From positions 6,124 through 70,123 of the forward strand of contig JAZULV010000011.1 in the NCBI GenBank assembly GCA_045603305.1: a stretch of 64,000 bases of DNA, given 5' to 3'. The notes under the pieces are model-generated. The model was not told the origin of the DNA, did no database searches, and saw only the letters and a program-made list of their open reading frames with translations. Made by a program: the position numbers and the translations under genes. This document shows, one piece after another, positions 8,703 through 18,221 of the stretch. This DNA is from JAFRXK01 sp045603305. GTDB lineage: Bacteria; Bacillota; Clostridia; Lachnospirales; Lachnospiraceae. Within the stretch, counting starts at the first letter, position 1; each line of letters starts with the position of its first letter.

Positions 8703-9686
8703 ATGAACGTTGTATATGCATCAGATGATAATTTTGCAAGACATATAGCGACTTCAATATATTCGCTGTTTGATAACAACCGCGAAGAGGAGAAGCTGGA
8801 TGTTTATATTCTCTGTCCGGAACTTAAAAGTGAGGTATATGTAGGCCTTAATAAGATAGCGGATGAATTTGGCAGAAAGATAACTTATCTGCATATAGGA
8901 AATTTACGAGAGAGATTTCCTTTCGAAGTAGATACCGGCGGATTTAATATTAATAATTTAAGCAGACTGTTTATGTGCAGTTTTGTACCTGAATCTGTAG
9001 ACAGGACTTTTTATATAGACGGTGATACGGTAGTAACCGATTCTCTTAAGTACATGGAAGAGATGGACTTAGGTGATAACCTCGTGGCTATGGCGATGGA
9101 GCCTAGCGTGGGTATAAACATTAAGAGCGGTATTGATTTTTCAGAGAGTGACCCATATTACAATGCCGGTGTACTTGTGTTTGATTTAAAACGCTGGAGA
9201 GAAGAAGATATAGAAAGAAAATTTCTGGAGTACTACCGCGACAAGGGAGGAAAACTTTTTGGCTGTGACCAGGATGTAATAAATGGAGTATTTAAAGGCA
9301 GGGTTAAATTAATGCCGCCACGTTATAACTGGTTCTCCAATTATAAATATTTCAGATACAGTGCACTGGTTAAGAAGACACCGGCTTATGGCGAGATAAG
9401 TAAGAAGGAGTTCAATGATACAAAGAAGAATCCGGCGATTATACATTTTCTTGGTGATGAAAGACCATGGAAGCGCGGTAATTTAAATCCTTACAGAAAG
9501 ATTTACAAGAAGTATCTTAACAAAACTGACTGGGCGGGCACACCGGACGAGCCGGGTATGGAGCTTTATTTATTAATGTATCATGTTATGGAGTGGCTTA
9601 CATTTATATGCCCTCCATTCAGAGACTGGCTTAATACAAACTACGGTATGAAGATAATCGACAACAGAAAGAAAAAGAAGAAGTAA
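8703..9686 (+). CDS. Family 8 glycosyltransferase
   Basis: This 327-residue protein begins NVVYASDDNFARH, the classic start of GT8 retaining hexosyltransferases (glycogenin and LgtC relatives). The DGD metal-binding motif is at residues 106-108. YNAGVLVFDL and CDQDVIN follow at the right distances, and IHFLGDERPW near residue 250 completes the sugar site. These enzymes usually transfer glucose or galactose from a UDP donor. The C-terminal 40 residues are basic and hydrophobic, which fits peripheral membrane association. AGGAGG precedes the ATG. Confidence 0.9.
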   Translation: MNVVYASDDNFARHIATSIYSLFDNNREEEKLDVYILCPELKSEVYVGLNKIADEFGRKITYLHIGNLRERFPFEVDTGGFNINNLSRLFMCSFVPESVDRTFYIDGDTVVTDSLKYMEEMDLGDNLVAMAMEPSVGINIKSGIDFSESDPYYNAGVLVFDLKRWREEDIERKFLEYYRDKGGKLFGCDQDVINGVFKGRVKLMPPRYNWFSNYKYFRYSALVKKTPAYGEISKKEFNDTKKNPAIIHFLGDERPWKRGNLNPYRKIYKKYLNKTDWAGTPDEPGMELYLLMYHVMEWLTFICPPFRDWLNTNYGMKIIDNRKKKKK

Positions 9687-9702
9687 TTTTGGAGGCATTT
9701 TC

Positions 9703-10575
9703 ATGGCAGTAAGCTGTGTTATATTAAATTACAACGATTGGAGCACTACAACCGGTCTGGTGAACAGAATTAGAGATTATAAGAACTTAGATTATGTGGT
9801 TGTTGTGGATAATGCATCTACAGATGATTCTGCCGCTAAGTTAAAAGAGCTGGCAGATGAAAAGGTAATCTTTTTGGAGAGCAAAGAGAACAAAGGTTAT
9901 GGTGCCGGCAACAACATAGGACTACGTTACAGCAAAGAAGTTCTGGGTTGTAAGTATGCTTTGATTGCGAATCCTGACGTGGAGTTTGATGATGAAACGG
10001 TGGGTGCACTTATAGATGGGTTTGATAGAGTAGATAACTGTGCTGTGGTTTCCTGCGTGATGAAGAATGCAGAGGGCGTGTCACAGATAAGTGCCTGGAG
10101 AAACTATGGTTTTATGCAGAATCTGCTTTCCACCGAGCCGGTGTGTATAAGACTATTTAAAGGTTTGCTTCACTACCCTGAGAAATATTATGAAGGTAAG
10201 GATTGGTGTGAAGCGGAGGCAGTTCCGGGATCATTGCTTATGACTGACATAGATAAGATGTTAGAGGTTGGCCTTTATGATGAGAACATGTTCCTTTATG
10301 AGGAGGAGCGTACCTTAGGTCTTAAACTCAAGAGAAAGGGCTTCAAAACAGTAGTTTTATTAAATTGTTCATATATTCACCGTCATTCGGTTTCAATAAA
10401 GAAGTCGGTGAAAAGTGCGGTGGCAAGACAGAGGATATTGCACAACACAAAGATGTATTACTACAGAGAGTATCTTCATATCAACAAGGTACAGGAGATT
10501 TTTGCAAAGCTGTGGCTTGGATTTGTAATGCTTGAAGTAAGAATTGCTTCGGGATTGTTTGGTATAAGGTGGTAG
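9703..10575 (+). CDS. Family 2 glycosyltransferase (rhamnosyltransferase-like)
   Basis: The 290-residue protein opens SCVILNYNDW and carries VDNASTDDS around residues 35-43. The sugar-nucleotide site NPDVEFD lies near residue 90, and EEERTLG supplies the likely catalytic acidic cluster near 205. The DNAST form and an H-x-H-S segment near residue 225 are frequent in WbbL-type rhamnosyltransferases and other capsule GT2 enzymes. It is 16 bp behind the GT8 gene, so they are almost certainly co-transcribed. The acceptor cannot be inferred. Confidence 0.85.
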   Translation: MAVSCVILNYNDWSTTTGLVNRIRDYKNLDYVVVVDNASTDDSAAKLKELADEKVIFLESKENKGYGAGNNIGLRYSKEVLGCKYALIANPDVEFDDETVGALIDGFDRVDNCAVVSCVMKNAEGVSQISAWRNYGFMQNLLSTEPVCIRLFKGLLHYPEKYYEGKDWCEAEAVPGSLLMTDIDKMLEVGLYDENMFLYEEERTLGLKLKRKGFKTVVLLNCSYIHRHSVSIKKSVKSAVARQRILHNTKMYYYREYLHINKVQEIFAKLWLGFVMLEVRIASGLFGIRW

Positions 10576-10590
10576 AAAAAGCGCGTAAGG

Positions 10591-10619
10591 TTGAAAAATA
10601 TGACGTAATTGTGTATACT
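10591..10619 (+). promoter_or_regulatory. Sigma-A promoter before the CPBP protease gene
   Basis: TTGAAA (10591-10596) and TATACT (10614-10619) are separated by 17 bp, with the CPBP protease ATG about 80 bp downstream. It would restart transcription inside the polysaccharide locus. Confidence 0.65.
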
Positions 10620-10697
10620 GTGCATGATGGGAGTAGTGTGGCTAAATGAGAAAGCTTAAGCTAGTTAAGGTAAGTTTATTTGTAGAGGAAACCATAG

Positions 10698-11429
10698 ATG
10701 AATAAATTATATCAAAAAAGTGAAATTTGGTTTGCGGTGCTGTGGATTATAGTTTATGTTGTAGGGACAAGTGTTGCGGATGGAATTTCTAAGACCATTG
10801 GAGTGACAAAGTCCGTCACTGTCATTTTTCACATTGTGTTATGTGCAGTGGCCTTGATATGGCTCAAAAAGTGTGGCTTGTTTAAAAAGTATGGTCTGTG
10901 TAAGACCGAGGTGCCGGTTTCAAAGCTTTTGTATTACATACCGTTAATTATAGTTGCTTCATGCAACTTGTGGTTTGGGGTAACACTCAATCTGTCAATA
11001 CAAGAAACAGTTATGTATGTCTGCAGTATGATTTGCGTGGGATTTCTTGAGGAACTTATCTTCAGAGGCTTTTTGTTTAAGGCGATGAGCAAGGACAGTG
11101 TAAAGACTGCTATTATAGTTTCAAGCGTTACCTTTGGTATTGGACATATTGTAAATCTTATAAATGGCAGCGGTGCAGATATTGTGTCAAATCTTTGTCA
11201 GGTATGCTATGCCATTGCTTTTGGCTTTATGTTTGTGATTATTTTTTACAGAGGGAAGAGCTTGTTACCGTGTATAGTCACTCATAGTGTTATTAATGCA
11301 CTCAGTGCCTTTGCAAATCAGGAGTGTTTAACAGAGTCATTAACCATTGTTTCATCAGTTATTTTAACTGCTATCGCAATTGGGTATACGCTTATTATTT
11401 TAAGGACAACTTCACCGGTTGAGCAGTAA
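10698..11429 (+). CDS. CPBP-family intramembrane metalloprotease (CAAX protease-like)
   Basis: The 243-residue protein has about seven transmembrane segments and the three motifs of the CPBP (Abi) family: EELIFR starting at Glu118, FGIGH with His150, and HSVIN with His196 and Asn200. Together these form the zinc site of the Rce1-like glutamate proteases. Bacterial members process or protect against peptides, and some sit in polysaccharide or bacteriocin loci. The substrate here is unknown. It has its own promoter within the glycosyltransferase series, which suggests separate control. Confidence 0.85.
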   Translation: MNKLYQKSEIWFAVLWIIVYVVGTSVADGISKTIGVTKSVTVIFHIVLCAVALIWLKKCGLFKKYGLCKTEVPVSKLLYYIPLIIVASCNLWFGVTLNLSIQETVMYVCSMICVGFLEELIFRGFLFKAMSKDSVKTAIIVSSVTFGIGHIVNLINGSGADIVSNLCQVCYAIAFGFMFVIIFYRGKSLLPCIVTHSVINALSAFANQECLTESLTIVSSVILTAIAIGYTLIILRTTSPVEQ

Positions 11430-11501
11430 TTAAGGTTTAGAGTCGGAGGATATGAAAAAACAACCTCTGACTGTGATATAGATAGTATAAAGGAGCATAA
11501 C

Positions 11502-12611
11502 ATGTCATCAAATAATGAAAAAATATTGGTTACACGTTCGTCAATGCCGGACTTTGATGAATATGTTGAAGAGATAAGACCACTGTGGGAGAGTGCGTGG
11601 CTTACAAATATGGGTGTGCTTCATGAGAAGCTTCATGATGAACTTATGGATTATCTTATGGTTTCGGGGCTGACTTTGTTTAATAACGGACATATGGCAC
11701 TGGAGATGGCGCTGGATGCGATGAAGCTTTCAGGTGAAGTAATTACCACACCATTTTCATTTTCATCAACAACCCATGCTATTACCCGAAACGGACTGAC
11801 ACCGGTATTTTGTGATATTGACCCGGTTAATTACACTATTGATGCGGATAAGATAGAAGAATTAATAACAGAGAAGACTACAGCCATAGTTCCGGTACAT
11901 GTTTACGGGAACATATGTGATGTTGAAAAGATAGAATCCATTGCCAGAAAGCATAATCTTAAGGTTATTTATGATGCAGCCCATGCCTTTGGAGTAAAGT
12001 ATAAGGACAGAGGTATCGGAAGCTTTGGTGATGCTTCCATGTTCAGTTTTCATGCCACCAAGGTGTTTAATACCGTAGAGGGCGGTGCTGTCTGCTACAA
12101 TGACAAGGATTTTGAGAAGATTTTAAGGTATCTTAAGAATTTTGGTATTACTGACAAAGAGAATGTGGACTATATCGGTGGCAATGCCAAGATGAATGAG
12201 TTTCAGGCGGCTATGGGTGTCTGCAATCTTCGTCATATTGGGCGAGAGATTGATAAGCGTAAGAAGGTAGTTGAAAGATACCGTGAACGTTTGGATGGCG
12301 TACAGGGGCTTATAATTCAGAAGCCACAGGAGAATGTGGAAAGCAACTATGCTTACTTCCCGCTGGTGCTTGACAATTATAAAATATCAAGAAATGGTTT
12401 ATATGACCTGCTTGCTGAAAATAATATATTTGCAAGGAAGTATTTCTATCCGCTGATTACTGATTATAACTGTTACAGAGAAAAGTTTGCTGATGTAAAA
12501 CTTCCTGTTGCAAAGCGTATTTCTGACAATGTACTTACGCTTCCTTGCTATGCAGATTTAAGCATAGAGACAGTTGACAGAATATGCGACGTTATACTTA
12601 AAGCAGAATAA
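11502..12611 (+). CDS. DegT/DnrJ/EryC1/StrS-family sugar aminotransferase
   Basis: This 369-residue PLP enzyme belongs to the family that converts nucleotide-linked keto-sugars to amino-sugars using glutamate or glutamine. DAAHAFG binds the cofactor ring nitrogen, and the PLP-forming lysine is Lys187 in FHATKVFNT. The following EGGAV and a GGNAKMNEFQAAMG segment are standard. The N-terminal TPFSFSSTTHAI is the substrate-binding part. It implies an amino-sugar such as a 4-amino-4,6-dideoxy or 3-amino-3,6-dideoxy hexose in the glycan, or free use as a nucleotide-sugar modifier. AAGGAG lies before the ATG. Confidence 0.9.
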   Translation: MSSNNEKILVTRSSMPDFDEYVEEIRPLWESAWLTNMGVLHEKLHDELMDYLMVSGLTLFNNGHMALEMALDAMKLSGEVITTPFSFSSTTHAITRNGLTPVFCDIDPVNYTIDADKIEELITEKTTAIVPVHVYGNICDVEKIESIARKHNLKVIYDAAHAFGVKYKDRGIGSFGDASMFSFHATKVFNTVEGGAVCYNDKDFEKILRYLKNFGITDKENVDYIGGNAKMNEFQAAMGVCNLRHIGREIDKRKKVVERYRERLDGVQGLIIQKPQENVESNYAYFPLVLDNYKISRNGLYDLLAENNIFARKYFYPLITDYNCYREKFADVKLPVAKRISDNVLTLPCYADLSIETVDRICDVILKAE

Positions 12612-12691
12612 AGTAATTCGTCCGATGAAGCAGGTTAATTGTCTGTCATAAGATGTGAGGAATAAAAAGAATATCTGATTGGAGAAATATT

Positions 12692-13675
12692 TTGATAAAA
12701 GAAGAACAACAGCCTCTGGTTAGTATTTGCTGTATAACTTATAACCATGAGGAGTATATAGCCAAGACATTAGATAGTTTTTTAATGCAGAAAACTGATT
12801 TTGTCTTTGAAGTAGTTATACATGATGATGCTTCAACTGACAGAACCGGAGAGATTATAAGAGAGTATGCTAATCGTTATCCGGACATTATCCGTCCGAT
12901 TATTCAGGAGAAGAACCAGTATTCCCAAGGGATTTCAAATATAAGCGGAGCATTTAACTTTCCAAGAGCAAGGGGAAAGTATATTTGCATGTGTGAGGGT
13001 GATGATTACTGGACTGATGCAGACAAGCTTCAGATTCAGGCTGATTACATGGAGAGCCACCCGGACTGTGCACTGTGTTTCCACAGTGCGGCTATAGAGG
13101 TTACTGACGGTTCAATTACTGATGGCAGGATGCGCCCTTATGAGGAGGATAGAAAAGTATCTCCTGAGGAGATTATTGATAAGCCTTATGGATATCCCAC
13201 AGCATCACTTATGTTTCCTACGGCTTACGTAAAAGAACTGCCGGATTACTATATTAATTGTCCGATTGGAGACATACCGTTGCAGCTTATGATGGCTTCT
13301 CATGGATATGGTTATTACTTTGACAAGGATATGGCTGTTTACCGTGTGGGCGGAAGCGTTTCATGGTCTGTTCAGATGAAAAAGGGCGATTATGAAGCAA
13401 AGCAGAACAGGTATTTTGAGCAGATGAAGGACACCTATGAGTCCTTTGATAAAGACACTAATGGCAGATACCACGAGGCAGTGGAAAGTGCCATCAGGAG
13501 AATATATTTTCTTACAAGAGTTAATTTAAAGAAGTTTGATGAGATAAAGAAGTCTGAATACAGACGTTATTATAAAGAGCTCAATATAAGGACAAGATTT
13601 TTCCTTAAGTTTGAGATGTGTTTTCCGGGTGTATTTGCCTGGCTTCAAGGGCTTTTACACAGGGAAAAGAAATGA
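12692..13675 (+). CDS. Family 2 glycosyltransferase
   Basis: The 327-residue protein has the GT-A opening VSICCITYNHEEYI, HDDASTDRT near residues 47-55 and EGDDYWTD near 108-115, all typical of capsule and teichoic-acid-type GT2 enzymes. Translation most likely starts at a TTG at 12692, 7 bp behind GGAGAAA; no ATG lies early in the frame. A conserved PTASLMF segment and a C-terminal helical tail follow. Donor and acceptor cannot be told from sequence. Confidence 0.85.
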   Translation: MIKEEQQPLVSICCITYNHEEYIAKTLDSFLMQKTDFVFEVVIHDDASTDRTGEIIREYANRYPDIIRPIIQEKNQYSQGISNISGAFNFPRARGKYICMCEGDDYWTDADKLQIQADYMESHPDCALCFHSAAIEVTDGSITDGRMRPYEEDRKVSPEEIIDKPYGYPTASLMFPTAYVKELPDYYINCPIGDIPLQLMMASHGYGYYFDKDMAVYRVGGSVSWSVQMKKGDYEAKQNRYFEQMKDTYESFDKDTNGRYHEAVESAIRRIYFLTRVNLKKFDEIKKSEYRRYYKELNIRTRFFLKFEMCFPGVFAWLQGLLHREKK

Positions 13676-13686
13676 GGTAACAAATA

Positions 13687-15150
13687 ATGGCTGAATCAAA
13701 TATGAAAAGTAAAGTTCTCAGCGGACTGTTCTGGAAGGTCATGGAGAACGGCGGGACCCAGGGAATACAGTTTATTGTATCAATTATTCTCGCTAAGCTG
13801 CTGACACCGGAGGAATATGGCATAGTAGGACTGATTACCATATTTATCACTATTGCAAATGTATTTATACAGAATGGTTTCAATACAGCGCTTATCCAGA
13901 AAAAGAATGCAGATGATACAGATTTTTCTTCAGTGTTCTATTTAAGTCTGGGTATGGCGGGGATAATGTATGCTATTTTATTCTTTACCGCACCACTTAT
14001 TGCGAACTTTTATCAGGAGCCGGAGCTTGTATTAATTATCAGAATACTTGCAATAACTCTTTTCTTTGGTGCAGTAACCTCTGTACAGAATGCAGCAGTT
14101 GCAAGACGTATGGAGTTTAGAGGATTATTTTTTGCAACCCTTACAGCAGTAATTATTTCAGGTGCTTTAAGTATTACTATGGCATATAAAGGAATGGGCG
14201 TATGGGCACTGGTGGGACAGCAGCTGGCACATTTCTTCTTGCTTATGGTTGTATTATTTATAACAGTGAGCTGGAAACCGAAGCTTTTGTTTTCACTTAC
14301 AAGAGTTAAGACACTGTTTTCTTTCGGCTGGAAGCTTTTATGCTCTTCACTTATTGATACAGTGTACAATAATATATATGGTCTGGTTATTGGTAAGGCT
14401 TATAACAATGAGATGCTTGGCTATTACAACAGAGGTGACCAGTTCCCGAAGCTTATTACCAATAATCTCGGAATAGCGATTCAGTCGGTTATGCTGCCGG
14501 CATTTTCAGCGAATCAGAGTGACAAGCCTAAGGTTAAGTCGATGGTAAGGCGTTCTATTGTAACAAGCTCATTTGTTATATTACCAATGATGGCAGGACT
14601 TATCGCCGTTGCCAAACCTATGGTATTGGTGCTTTTAGGTGAGAAGTGGCTTCCTTGTGTGCCATTTCTGCAGCTTATGTGTGTGGCTTATTCCTTCTGG
14701 CCTATACATATTGCCAACCTTCAGGCGATAAATGCCATGGGAAGAAGTGATACATTTCTTAAGCTCGAGATTATTAAGAAGGCAGTAGGAGTAGTTGGTC
14801 TTATTATTGGAATAGGCTTTAATGTATATATTCTTGTAATATTAAAGGCCGTAATTGATTTTATTTGTACATTTATTAATGCCTGGCCGAATAAGAAGCT
14901 TTTAGATTACAGTATTATTGAGCAGTGGAAAGACATACTTCCTTCGATGGGGCTTTCGATAATTATGGGTATATGTGCTTACTCGGTTCAGTTTGCAATC
15001 AGTAACTCGCTTATTTGTCTTGTTGTTCAGATAGTAGTAGGTGCAGGCGTTTACGTTGGACTTGCAAAGTTATTCAAGATGGAGAGTTTCACTTATCTTT
15101 TAGATATTGTAAAATCAAAATTATTAAAGAAGGCTGAAGACGAGCAGTAG
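13687..15150 (+). CDS. Lipid-linked oligosaccharide flippase (Wzx-like, MOP superfamily)
   Basis: This 487-residue protein has the 12 to 14 hydrophobic segments of polysaccharide flippases. The start is characteristic: an amphipathic segment GLFWKVMENGGTQGIQF, then AKLLTPEEYGIVGL, shared with WzxC/TuaB/AmsL-type exporters. It would move the undecaprenyl-diphosphate-linked repeat unit to the outer leaflet for the Wzy-like polymerase. It starts 11 bp after the preceding glycosyltransferase, so the two are co-transcribed. An ABC exporter pair lies 9 kb downstream in the same locus, which raises the question of which route each glycan uses. Confidence 0.9.
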   Translation: MAESNMKSKVLSGLFWKVMENGGTQGIQFIVSIILAKLLTPEEYGIVGLITIFITIANVFIQNGFNTALIQKKNADDTDFSSVFYLSLGMAGIMYAILFFTAPLIANFYQEPELVLIIRILAITLFFGAVTSVQNAAVARRMEFRGLFFATLTAVIISGALSITMAYKGMGVWALVGQQLAHFFLLMVVLFITVSWKPKLLFSLTRVKTLFSFGWKLLCSSLIDTVYNNIYGLVIGKAYNNEMLGYYNRGDQFPKLITNNLGIAIQSVMLPAFSANQSDKPKVKSMVRRSIVTSSFVILPMMAGLIAVAKPMVLVLLGEKWLPCVPFLQLMCVAYSFWPIHIANLQAINAMGRSDTFLKLEIIKKAVGVVGLIIGIGFNVYILVILKAVIDFICTFINAWPNKKLLDYSIIEQWKDILPSMGLSIIMGICAYSVQFAISNSLICLVVQIVVGAGVYVGLAKLFKMESFTYLLDIVKSKLLKKAEDEQ

Positions 15151-15231
15151 ACAATACATGTGCAGTTTAAGCTCATGAATCATAAACAGAGCTTCATCAT
15201 AGTTTGTATATAATAAATATGGAGGACTTAG

Positions 15232-16164
15232 ATGATGTGGGGCAAATATCAGACTCCGATACAGAAGATAAATTGGAAAGACTGTGACTGCAATATATAT
15301 ATTAAAAGAGATGACCTGCTTGGTTTCTCCTTTGGCGGCAACAAGGTAAGAATTGCAGCAGAGTATATAAAAGATATGAAAGCTAAAAGCTGTGACTGCA
15401 TGATTGCCTATGGAAGTACCCGCTCAAATATGTGCCGTGTAGCGGCAAATATGTGCAGCAGTGAGGGTATTCCCTGTTATGTAGTAACTGCACTTTCCGA
15501 AGGAGAAGTTGTTTCAGATACCTTCAACAGCCGGATGGTTGACAGTTTCGGTGCCCAAATACGCTACTGTAAAAAAGACAATGTGGCAGAGACGATAGAA
15601 GCATTAATAGAAGAATTAAAAGACGCAGGATACAATCCATATTACATTTTTGGTGATATTTATGGCAAGGGCAATGAAGCTACGGCTGCAGGAGCCTACC
15701 AAGAAGCATACAAAGAGATTTTAGATTTTGAAAAGCAGGAAGGCATACAATTTGACAGAATCTTTCATGCCAGTGGCACAGGTATGACCCAGGGAGGTCT
15801 TATCAGAGGACAGAGAAAGTATGGCGGAACTGCTAAGATAACCGGCATATCGATTTCAAGAGAGAAGGAAGCCGGGACTAAGGCAGTAGCCGGATACGCC
15901 GCAAGTGATATTAAAGAAATTGATTTTAATGATGAGTATCGTTTAGGTGGATACGCACTGTATGATAGCGAAACAGAGCATGTGATACAGGATATGATGA
16001 AGTATAACGGCATACCGATGGATACAACTTATACCGGCAAGGCATTCTGTGGCATGTTAAAGTGGCTTGAGAGGCATGGCTGTAAGGATGAAAATATACT
16101 GTTTATTCATACGGGGGGAACTCCACTATTTTTTGACGGAATTGATGTGTTAGCAAAAGACTAA
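15232..16164 (+). CDS. PLP-dependent enzyme of the D-cysteine desulfhydrase/ACC deaminase group
   Basis: The 310-residue fold-type II PLP enzyme starts with a TPIQ motif and IKRDDLLGFSFGGNK, in which Lys38 should form the Schiff base with the cofactor. IAYGSTRSNMCR takes the position of the substrate-binding SNH loop, with Met in place of the usual His. HTGGTPLFF closes the cofactor phosphate site. The family includes D-cysteine desulfhydrase, ACC deaminase and amino-acid synthases. The loop change argues against a simple housekeeping role. It is followed 26 bp later by an ATP-grasp ligase, so the pair may make and attach an amino-acid-like group to the glycan; that is inference. Confidence 0.75.
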   Translation: MMWGKYQTPIQKINWKDCDCNIYIKRDDLLGFSFGGNKVRIAAEYIKDMKAKSCDCMIAYGSTRSNMCRVAANMCSSEGIPCYVVTALSEGEVVSDTFNSRMVDSFGAQIRYCKKDNVAETIEALIEELKDAGYNPYYIFGDIYGKGNEATAAGAYQEAYKEILDFEKQEGIQFDRIFHASGTGMTQGGLIRGQRKYGGTAKITGISISREKEAGTKAVAGYAASDIKEIDFNDEYRLGGYALYDSETEHVIQDMMKYNGIPMDTTYTGKAFCGMLKWLERHGCKDENILFIHTGGTPLFFDGIDVLAKD

Positions 16165-16190
16165 TTGAAATAAGAAAGGTAAGCGCAAAA

Positions 16191-17213
16191 ATGAACATTC
16201 TTTTAACTTCAGCAGGCAGAAGAAGTTATCTGGTAAATTATTTTAAAGAAGCATTAGGTGATAAGGGACAGGTGCATGCAGCTAACAGCAGCAGTCTGTC
16301 GCCGGCATTTTTGTGTGCAGACAAGACTGTGGTGACTCCGATAATTTATAGCGGAGAGTATATTCCGTTTTTGAAGAATTACTGCGTGGAAAACAATATT
16401 GATGCAATCATTTCACTCTTTGATATAGATTTGCCGGTGCTTGCAGAGCATAGAGATGAGTTTATGCAGATTGGAGTAAATGTTATTGTAGCTGATAAGG
16501 ACAAGGTGGATATTTGCAATGACAAGTGGAAGACCTACCTTTTCTTAAAAGAAAACGGATTTGATGCTCCGGTTACATTTTTAAATTTAGAGGATGCCAG
16601 AGAGGCAATTGCTAATGGCAAGTTGAATTTTCCGGTAATGGTAAAGCCTAGATGGGGCATGGGTTCACTGGCTGTATATGAAGCGGAGAATGAAGAAGAG
16701 CTTGAGATTTTTTATAAGAAAAGTTTTAGAAACATAATGAAAAGCTATTTGAAGTATGAGGCGGTACAGGATGATAAAGCCTGTGTGCTGATTCAGGAGA
16801 AGATATCCGGACAGGAATATGGTATGGATGTAATTAATGATTTAGACGGTAATTACAGACATGCTGTGGTTAAGATGAAGTATGCCATGCGTTCAGGAGA
16901 AACTGATTGTGCAGTTACAGTTGACAGGGAAGATATAAGAGATATCGGAGCACGTTTATCCAAGCTTTTAAAGCATAGGGGCAATCTTGACGTTGATATA
17001 TTAATGCGTGGTGAAACCCCTTGTGTTCTGGAGATGAATGCACGCTTCGGAGGAGGATATCCTTTCAGTCATATGGCAGGAGTGAATTTACCGCAGGCAA
17101 TTGTTAACTGGCTTAAGGGAGAGGACGTGCCGGATTCATTGTTAAAAGAGGAATCAGGTGTGAGTGCCCATAAGGATATTGTATTAGTAAAGATGAATTT
17201 AGATGAAGTATAA
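16191..17213 (+). CDS. ATP-grasp ligase, carbamoyl-phosphate-synthase-large-subunit-like
   Basis: The 340-residue protein begins MNILLTSAGRRSYLV, a pre-ATP-grasp Rossmann-like domain seen in CarB-like proteins of surface-polysaccharide loci. VMVKPRWGMGSL near residue 150 is the ATP-binding lysine loop. LEMNARFGGGYPF near 280 carries the magnesium-binding Glu and Asn. Such enzymes make amide or ester bonds through an acyl-phosphate, often with an amino acid. It directly follows the PLP enzyme gene, suggesting the two act on the same small molecule. It is half the size of a real CarB, so pyrimidine or arginine synthesis is unlikely. Confidence 0.8.
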   Translation: MNILLTSAGRRSYLVNYFKEALGDKGQVHAANSSSLSPAFLCADKTVVTPIIYSGEYIPFLKNYCVENNIDAIISLFDIDLPVLAEHRDEFMQIGVNVIVADKDKVDICNDKWKTYLFLKENGFDAPVTFLNLEDAREAIANGKLNFPVMVKPRWGMGSLAVYEAENEEELEIFYKKSFRNIMKSYLKYEAVQDDKACVLIQEKISGQEYGMDVINDLDGNYRHAVVKMKYAMRSGETDCAVTVDREDIRDIGARLSKLLKHRGNLDVDILMRGETPCVLEMNARFGGGYPFSHMAGVNLPQAIVNWLKGEDVPDSLLKEESGVSAHKDIVLVKMNLDEV

Positions 17214-17261
17214 ATATATTGATATGGATTTGTTTACTATATAAAGATAAGGGACATAAAA

Positions 17262-18221
17262 GTGGAGAAGATATTTTATTCGGTTGATGTAATTATACCG
17301 GTGTATAATCCGGACAGTAATTTCAGAGAGCTTCTTAATTGCCTGAAAAAACAGAGTTATCCGATAAATAAGATTATTATCATGAATACGGAGCAGAGAT
17401 ACTGGAATCCTGTATTAGAGCGTGACTTTTCTGATTTGGAAGTTCACCATATAGCGAAGGCTGATTTTGACCATGGTGCGACCAGAGCACTGGGAGCAAC
17501 TTATTCTGATGCTGACATAATCTTATTTATGACTCAGGACGCCATGCCTGAGGATGATATGCTGATAGAGGAGCTGGTTAAGCCTTTTGCTTTTGACAAT
17601 TTATTTGAAAGCGATGAAGAGCACGAGGTTTCGCCGGTTGCAATAACCTATGCAAGGCAGCTTCCAAGAGAAGATTGTGACATAGTAGAGAAATACACCC
17701 GTTCCTTTAATTATCCGGACAAAAGCCGGATTAAGACTATTGAAGATATAGAGGAATTGGGTATAAAGACCTTTTTTGCATCAAATGTATGTGCTGCATA
17801 CAAAAAAGAATATTTTGACAAGCTTGGCGGATTTATAAAGAAGACAATATTCAATGAGGATATGATATTTGCAGGGCATGCAGTGAAAGCCGGATATGCT
17901 ATAGTGTATCAGGCAAATGCTAAGGTGGTTCATTCTCACAATTATTCCTGCATGCAGCAGCTAAGAAGAAACTTTGACCTTGCTGTATCCCAGAGGGACA
18001 ACCCGGATGTATTTGAAGGAATACGTTCAGAAGCGGAAGGCATAAAGTTGGTTAAACAGACTGCAAAGTATTTGATTAGCATAAAGAAACCATGGCTGAT
18101 ATTTGGACTTGTATTAAAGAGTGGATTTAAGTTTTTAGGGTACAGACTGGGTAAGGCTTATAAGAAGCTTCCGAAAAAGATGATACTTTTTTGTACAATG
18201 AATAAGGAGTATTGGAGATAA
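17262..18221 (+). CDS. Family 2 glycosyltransferase (rhamnosyltransferase-like)
   Basis: The 319-residue protein opens VDVIIPVYNPDSNF. An HGATR segment around residue 70 and MTQDAMP near 87-93 replace the common DxD with a TQDAxP motif. HGATR and TQDA are typical of rhamnosyltransferases of the capsule/O-antigen group. A GTG start at 17262 with AAGGGA upstream is the best initiation site. FNEDMIFAGHAVKAGY supplies the ED catalytic region near 205. It overlaps the next gene at TAATG, so the two are coupled in translation. Confidence 0.85.
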   Translation: MEKIFYSVDVIIPVYNPDSNFRELLNCLKKQSYPINKIIIMNTEQRYWNPVLERDFSDLEVHHIAKADFDHGATRALGATYSDADIILFMTQDAMPEDDMLIEELVKPFAFDNLFESDEEHEVSPVAITYARQLPREDCDIVEKYTRSFNYPDKSRIKTIEDIEELGIKTFFASNVCAAYKKEYFDKLGGFIKKTIFNEDMIFAGHAVKAGYAIVYQANAKVVHSHNYSCMQQLRRNFDLAVSQRDNPDVFEGIRSEAEGIKLVKQTAKYLISIKKPWLIFGLVLKSGFKFLGYRLGKAYKKLPKKMILFCTMNKEYWR

